NCBI GenBank assembly: GCA_034925905.1
Contig: JAYFRL010000021.1
Coordinates: 1-45,287 of the forward strand
DNA: 45,287 bases
Direction of reading: 5' to 3'
Source: JAYFRL01 sp034925905
GTDB lineage: Bacteria; Bacillota; Clostridia; Lachnospirales; Anaerotignaceae
Shown here piece by piece: positions 40,949 to 45,287 of this stretch (its first letter is position 1; each line of letters starts with the position of its first letter). A program made the translations under genes and the position numbers. The notes below the pieces were generated by a model. It had not been told where the DNA came from. It searched no databases and saw only the letters and a program-made list of their open reading frames with translations.

Positions 40949-42402
40949 CAATTAAAACTCCTTTCGTCTGTATTTAAACCTTTTCTTTTCCTTTCAAGCA
41001 TTTCTTCTATCCTAAACATATAGTCATCCACGCTTTTAACATTAAATATCCTGTCTATCCTTCCTGTTTTTAAATCCACTGTCTTGCTTATGGCTCCCGC
41101 TCCAACGGCAATTACATCCTGGCGCTCTTCCATTATCTGGACATTATATATCCCAAAGCAGCCAGGTTTTGAATAGCCCACGTTTTCAAAAGAGCCTATC
41201 ATATTTTTCTGCCGGTACATATAATAAGGGCTCATACCCATAGAATAAGCCGCTTTGACTGACATATCAAGCATTTCCTCCATTGAAGCGGGGTTGGAAA
41301 GCTTATATTCATCAAAATTTTCTTTAAGCTTTGATGCCCTTTTAACGGCAAGGGTATGCACGGTAAGGTTTTCGGGAGAAAGCTTTTTTATCTCCTCAAG
41401 AGTATAAAGCACGTCTTTGGGCTCCTCATCGGGCAGCCCTAATATAATATCGGCGTTTATATTGTCAAAGCCAGCTTCGCGCGCCATATGAAAAGCATTT
41501 ATTATTTCCTGCGGGCTGTGTTTTCTGCCTATTTTCAAAAGAGTTCTTTCATTCATTGTTTGTGGGTTTATGGAAAGCCTGGAAACTCCGCCCTTTTTCA
41601 GGCAGCTAAGCTTCTCGGGGTCCAAGGTGTCAGGCCTGCCGCCTTCAACGGTAAACTCGGAGACATTTGAAAAATCAAAATTGTCCTTTAAAAAACTTAT
41701 TATGCGCCAAAGCCCGGAAGGAGAAAGGGAGGTAGGCGTTCCCCCGCCGATATATACGGTTTTTAAAACCCTGCCTTTTGAATATTGCAAAACAAGCTTA
41801 AGCTCTTTTAAAACACAGTCTATATAAGTATCTATTTTTTTTGAGTATTTGTCAAACGGATAAGACGTAAATGAACAATAAAGGCAGCGTGTCGGGCAGA
41901 AGGGTATGCCTATATATATATTCATATCCTTGCCCGTATTGTTTTTTAATATATCCCTTTCCGCTTTGGCAACCTCAAGCGCAAGCAAGGCCTTGTCCGT
42001 GTCCACAAGGTATTTTTCTGTCATATAGCTAAGAGCATATTCCCCGTCCTTACCTTCGTCAAAAAAAGAATTTATTATTTTTGTGGGACGTATGCCCGTT
42101 AAAATACCCCATGGAGGCTTTATTCCTGTGATATCCTTTAAAGCGTTATATATGGATAGCTTTATGCATCTTTTTGTTTCTTTAATGTTTTTTTCGGACA
42201 TTTCAGATTTGCGCTCAATAACCAGTACGCCTTTATTATAAATAAAGGCGTACGCATGCTGGTCTTCAACACGGCTTAAAACCGTTATACCGTTATCAGA
42301 AGGCTTATCTGTAAGTATATAATTTGTGTTCGGATAAAAAACCTGAACCATTGTCTGAACTTCGTTATCAAAGCTGTGTCCGTCTAAAATATACTCTATC
42401 AT
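40948..42402 (-). CDS. hemZ: Coproporphyrinogen dehydrogenase-like radical SAM protein HemZ
   Basis: 484 aa. The radical-SAM [4Fe-4S] motif CPTRCLYC occupies C169, C173 and C176, followed by YIGGGTPTSL and EFTVEGGRPD. The N-terminal ~160-residue extension distinguishes HemZ from HemN. Relatives perform oxygen-independent oxidative decarboxylation of coproporphyrinogen III, but many HemN/HemZ homologues have other roles (for example HemW-like). No other heme genes are in the window. The conserved neighbourhood rel-dtd-hemZ-hisS supports the HemZ label. Confidence 0.88.
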   Translation of the reverse strand: MIEYILDGHSFDNEVQTMVQVFYPNTNYILTDKPSDNGITVLSRVEDQHAYAFIYNKGVLVIERKSEMSEKNIKETKRCIKLSIYNALKDITGIKPPWGILTGIRPTKIINSFFDEGKDGEYALSYMTEKYLVDTDKALLALEVAKAERDILKNNTGKDMNIYIGIPFCPTRCLYCSFTSYPFDKYSKKIDTYIDCVLKELKLVLQYSKGRVLKTVYIGGGTPTSLSPSGLWRIISFLKDNFDFSNVSEFTVEGGRPDTLDPEKLSCLKKGGVSRLSINPQTMNERTLLKIGRKHSPQEIINAFHMAREAGFDNINADIILGLPDEEPKDVLYTLEEIKKLSPENLTVHTLAVKRASKLKENFDEYKLSNPASMEEMLDMSVKAAYSMGMSPYYMYRQKNMIGSFENVGYSKPGCFGIYNVQIMEERQDVIAVGAGAISKTVDLKTGRIDRIFNVKSVDDYMFRIEEMLERKRKGLNTDERSFN

Positions 42403-42419
42403 AATTATAATTCCTTATG

Positions 42420-42872
42420 TTAAAAATTTCTATCGCTATCCAAAAGCAGCGTAACAGGCCCATCATTTAAAAGCTCAAGCTGCATATATGACTGGAATTT
42501 TCCAAAGCCCTTCTTAAAAACCGGGGACGCTTTGACCTTTTCGCAAAACACGCTAAAAAACCTTCCTGCAATATCCGGGGAAGCAGCATCCGAATAACCC
42601 GGGCGTCTTCCTTTTCTTGCATCTCCATAAAGCGTAAAGTTAGGCACTATCAAAAGTTCTCCCGAAACATCCAGAAGCGAAAGATTCATTTTTTCGTTTT
42701 CATCTTCAAATATCCTTAAGTTTATCGTTTTTTCAAGTATATAATCCATGGCTTTTTCATCATCCAAGGCTGAAAACCCCACCAAAAGCACTATGCCTTT
42801 CCCTATTTCCCCTGTAAGATTTCCATCTGAAGTTACCTTTGCAAAAGAAACCCTCTGCAAAACAGCTCTCAT
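42420..42872 (-). CDS. dtd: D-aminoacyl-tRNA deacylase
   Basis: 150-aa member of the DTD family, which removes D-amino acids and glycine wrongly attached to tRNA. The start MRAVLQRVSFAKV and the Gly-cisPro motif in LLNDGPVTLLLDS are intact. The usual SQFTL motif reads PNFTL here (VPNFTLYGDARKGRRPGYSD). Length is normal. It lies 14 bases after rel and 17 bases before hemZ on the same strand. Confidence 0.95.
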   Translation of the reverse strand: MRAVLQRVSFAKVTSDGNLTGEIGKGIVLLVGFSALDDEKAMDYILEKTINLRIFEDENEKMNLSLLDVSGELLIVPNFTLYGDARKGRRPGYSDAASPDIAGRFFSVFCEKVKASPVFKKGFGKFQSYMQLELLNDGPVTLLLDSDRNF

Positions 42873-42886
42873 ATCAAAACCTCCAT

Positions 42887-45118
42887 TTAGCTTGTAACCC
42901 TTTCTATTTCTATAACCCCTTTGACACTCCTAAGCTTTTTATAAATCTTTTCAAGCTGCTCTTTGCTGCTTATTTCTATAACAACATTGAATATGGCAAC
43001 AAGATCTTTTGTCGTTCTTCCGTTAAATGATTTAACAAAAATCTTTTCATCGGAAAATACCCTTGAAATATCCATAATAAGGCCGACTCTGTCGTTAGCC
43101 ATAACGCGTATTTCCGCGTTATACGAAATATCCTCAGAGAAAGCTTCGTGATTATCCCATTCCGTTTCTATAAGCCTGTGCCTGTTTTCTTCGTCAAGAT
43201 TTATTATATTTATGCAGTCCGTTCTATGAATGGTAACTCCACGGCCTCTGGTTATAAAGCCTACTATTTCGTCACCCGGCACAGGGTTGCAGCATTTTGA
43301 AAACCTTACCGTAATATCGCCTATGCCTTTGACTATTATTCCGCTTTTTGATTTATTTGCAAAGCTCTTTTTAGAGGCAGCCTCTTCAAGGCTTTTAAGA
43401 TATGATTCGGGGGTTTCGTTTTTCTTCTTGTCTTTTGTAAGCTCCTCAAGGAAACGGTTTATAACTTGACCTTCCTTGATCGCTCCATGGCCTATTGAAG
43501 CACAAAGTGCATCGAAATCCTTATATCCATATTTGTTTACAACTATTTCTATCCATTCGGGCTTTGAAAGCTCACTAAAGCTGTAACCTTTCTTCTTTGC
43601 ATCGCTTACAAGCATTTCCTTGCCCTTTATTATGTTTTCTTCTTTAAACTCTTTTTTAAACCACTGGTTTATTTTTGTTCTGGCCTGAGAGCTTTTAACA
43701 AGCTTAAGCCAGTCTCTGCTTGGACCCCTTGAATTCTGTGAGGTTATTATATCTACCCTATCCCCGTTTTGAATCTGGTAATCGAAAGTAACTATTTTTT
43801 CGTTTACTCTTGCGCCAACCATTTTGTTCCCTACGGCGCTGTGGATTATATATGCAAAATCTATCGGGGTAGCACCTTTTGGAAGGCTTATAACATCGCC
43901 CTGAGGCGTAAAGGCATAAACCTGGTCTGTGAATATATCAAGATCCAGTTTTAAGGTGTCCATAAATTCTTTGTTATCAGACATGTCTTTCTGCCATTCA
44001 AGTATTTGGCGAAGCCATGTAAGCTTTTCTTCTTCTCCTGCCGAAGCGCTTCCGCTTGTTTTCCCTTCTTTATATTTCCAATGCGCAGCGATCCCATATT
44101 CGCTTGTTTTATGCATTTCCCATGTTCTTATCTGAACCTCGAAAGGCTCGCCCGTAGGACCTATAAGAGTATTATGCAGGGATTGATACATATTTAGCTT
44201 TGGCATTGCTATATAATCCTTAAACCTTCCGGGCATTGGTTTGTATTTATCATGTACAAGCCCTAAAACAGCATAACAGTCTTTAACGGTATCCACAATT
44301 GCCCTAACCGCAAAAAGGTCGTATATCTGGTCTAAGGTTTTGTTTTGGTTTATCATCTTTTTATAAAGGCTAAAGAAATGCTTGCTTCTACCCTCAACCG
44401 TTCCTTTTATTCCCGCATCGTCCATAAGCTGCTTTATGGATGCCACTATCTGAGAAACAAACTCTTCCCTTTCCGCCTTTTTCTTTTCTATCTTTTCCGC
44501 AAGGTCATAATAAGCTTCAGGGTTTATATATTTAAAGCAAAGGTCCTCAAGCTCGATTCTTATTTTGAATATACCAAGCCTGTGAGCAAGAGGCGCATAT
44601 ATATCAAGAGTTTCCTGGGCCTTTTCCCTTTGCTTTTCTTCCGTCATATAGTTAAGGGTGCGCATATTATGAAGCCTGTCGGCAAGCTTAATAAGAATTA
44701 CCCTTATGTCCTTAGCCATTGCCAAAAACATCTTCCTATAGTTTTCAGCCTGTATTTCTTCCTTTGTTGAATATGAAAGTTTACCGAGCTTTGTTACCCC
44801 ATCTACAAGAGAGGCTATTTCTTCCGAAAATTCGTTCGCTACATCATTATAGGTATAGTTCGTGTCCTCTATTGTGTCATGGAGTATTCCCGCGACAATG
44901 GTTTCTATGTCAAGCTCAAGATCCGCAAGTATATATGCAACCTTAAGGGGATGGATTATATATGGCTCTCCTGAACGCCTTTTTTGGTTGGCATGCGCAT
45001 CTTTAGCGAATTTATAGGCTTTTTCTATTATTGAAAAATCAGTTGTGGGATGGTATTGTTTTATTCTTTCTATAAGCTCGTCATATAAAACGCTCTCTGG
45101 TTTTTGTTCTTCTATCAT
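42887..45118 (-). CDS. rel: Bifunctional (p)ppGpp synthetase/hydrolase
   Basis: 743-aa long RelA/SpoT homologue that controls the stringent response. It has the HD hydrolase domain (H56, and H80-D81 in ILHDTIEDT, so hydrolysis is likely active), then the synthetase domain (GRSKHFFSLYKKMINQNKTL, YKPMPGRFKDYIAMPKLNMY). The TGS domain (VYAFTPQGDVISLPKGATPI), the helical/zinc-finger region (VRFSKCCNPVPGDEIVGFIT) and a C-terminal ACT domain follow. The start ATG 45118 follows AGGTG. It is the first gene of the rel-dtd-hemZ-hisS operon. Confidence 0.96.
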   Translation of the reverse strand: MIEEQKPESVLYDELIERIKQYHPTTDFSIIEKAYKFAKDAHANQKRRSGEPYIIHPLKVAYILADLELDIETIVAGILHDTIEDTNYTYNDVANEFSEEIASLVDGVTKLGKLSYSTKEEIQAENYRKMFLAMAKDIRVILIKLADRLHNMRTLNYMTEEKQREKAQETLDIYAPLAHRLGIFKIRIELEDLCFKYINPEAYYDLAEKIEKKKAEREEFVSQIVASIKQLMDDAGIKGTVEGRSKHFFSLYKKMINQNKTLDQIYDLFAVRAIVDTVKDCYAVLGLVHDKYKPMPGRFKDYIAMPKLNMYQSLHNTLIGPTGEPFEVQIRTWEMHKTSEYGIAAHWKYKEGKTSGSASAGEEEKLTWLRQILEWQKDMSDNKEFMDTLKLDLDIFTDQVYAFTPQGDVISLPKGATPIDFAYIIHSAVGNKMVGARVNEKIVTFDYQIQNGDRVDIITSQNSRGPSRDWLKLVKSSQARTKINQWFKKEFKEENIIKGKEMLVSDAKKKGYSFSELSKPEWIEIVVNKYGYKDFDALCASIGHGAIKEGQVINRFLEELTKDKKKNETPESYLKSLEEAASKKSFANKSKSGIIVKGIGDITVRFSKCCNPVPGDEIVGFITRGRGVTIHRTDCINIINLDEENRHRLIETEWDNHEAFSEDISYNAEIRVMANDRVGLIMDISRVFSDEKIFVKSFNGRTTKDLVAIFNVVIEISSKEQLEKIYKKLRSVKGVIEIERVTS

Positions 45119-45155
45119 ATATAAGCACCTCCTTCCTTCAAAACTGCATAAGACA

Positions 45156-45189
45156 TATTTATGCCCTGGTTTTTAACAGGGCATAAATA
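45156..45189 (-). promoter_or_regulatory. Leader hairpin upstream of rel
   Basis: Thirteen bases (45156-45168) pair perfectly with 45177-45189 around an 8-base loop. It lies about 10 bases after the predicted transcript start and 38 before the rel start codon. No T-run follows, so termination is unlikely and a stabilising or regulatory leader role is inferred. Confidence 0.6.
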
Positions 45190-45202
45190 ATGTACTCACC
45201 AT

Positions 45203-45231
45203 ATTATAGTGGCTTAGGCCATTCTTTGCAA
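45203..45231 (-). promoter_or_regulatory. Promoter of the rel operon
   Basis: On the minus strand TTGCAA (45226-45231) and TATAAT (45203-45208) are separated by 17 bases. The predicted start is near 45196. Confidence 0.8.
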
Positions 45232-45287
45232 GTATTCTTTACATTCGGGCAAAACGCCTTAAAACTCACCAAAAAGTTTGATTTTTG

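Noticed and set aside
1..45287. Prophage, integrative element or restriction/defence system
   Set aside because: No integrase, phage structural, conjugation, toxin-antitoxin or defence genes were recognised anywhere in the window.

Overview
The window looks like chromosome of a low-GC, anaerobic, spore-forming Firmicute of the class Clostridia, probably Lachnospirales-like. Evidence is a yabP-yabQ-divIC sporulation/division group, a single-chain pyruvate:ferredoxin oxidoreductase, HemZ, a rel-dtd-hemZ-hisS operon, SLH and stalk-domain surface proteins, and strong AGGAGG ribosome binding sites. Most genes are on the minus strand. No species name can be supported from sequence alone.

Layout. 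1-420: structured repeat DNA, two 99-bp tandem units running into a long nested inverted repeat. 421-8332: a cell-surface block with two tandem paralogous secreted proteins ending in a copper-amine-oxidase-like stalk domain and one SLH protein with acidic repeats. Between them is a gene-poor zone with orphan terminators, a 31-bp direct repeat and the decayed start of an IS200/IS605 transposase gene. 8650-10103 (plus strand): yabP, yabQ, a DivIC-like gene, then tRNA-Met, tRNA-Glu and tRNA-Val behind a consensus promoter. 10337-11467: an iron-dependent alcohol dehydrogenase.

11571-18420 (minus): one compact operon encoding a MacA-like adaptor, a MacB-like ABC ATPase and permease, an OmpR-type response regulator, its histidine kinase and a TolC-family protein, which is odd for an apparently single-membrane cell. 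18724-19731 (plus): a lipoprotein whose C-terminal thioredoxin/TlpA-like domain has lost both CxxC cysteines.

19861-31154 (minus): a probable carboxylic-acid uptake and catabolism locus. It has a LacI-family regulator, a YcxB-like membrane protein, an RraA-like protein or aldolase, a mandelate-racemase/enolase-superfamily dehydratase, a fused TRAP permease with its TAXI substrate-binding lipoprotein, a LarA-like nickel-racemase homologue, an NAD(P)-dependent dehydrogenase and a TauE/SafE-type transporter. A GTTTCGT-type motif occurs both at the start of the main operon and at the regulator's own promoter, suggesting local control with autoregulation. I infer a route of import, epimerisation or dehydration, then aldol cleavage or oxidation, ending near pyruvate. 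The substrate cannot be read from the sequence. This locus is the best candidate for an undescribed system.

31572-45118 (minus): core metabolism and translation, with pyruvate:ferredoxin oxidoreductase, a VanW-like protein, aspS, ilvE, hisS, hemZ, dtd and rel. The last four read rel to hisS as one tightly spaced operon behind a near-consensus promoter and a leader hairpin.
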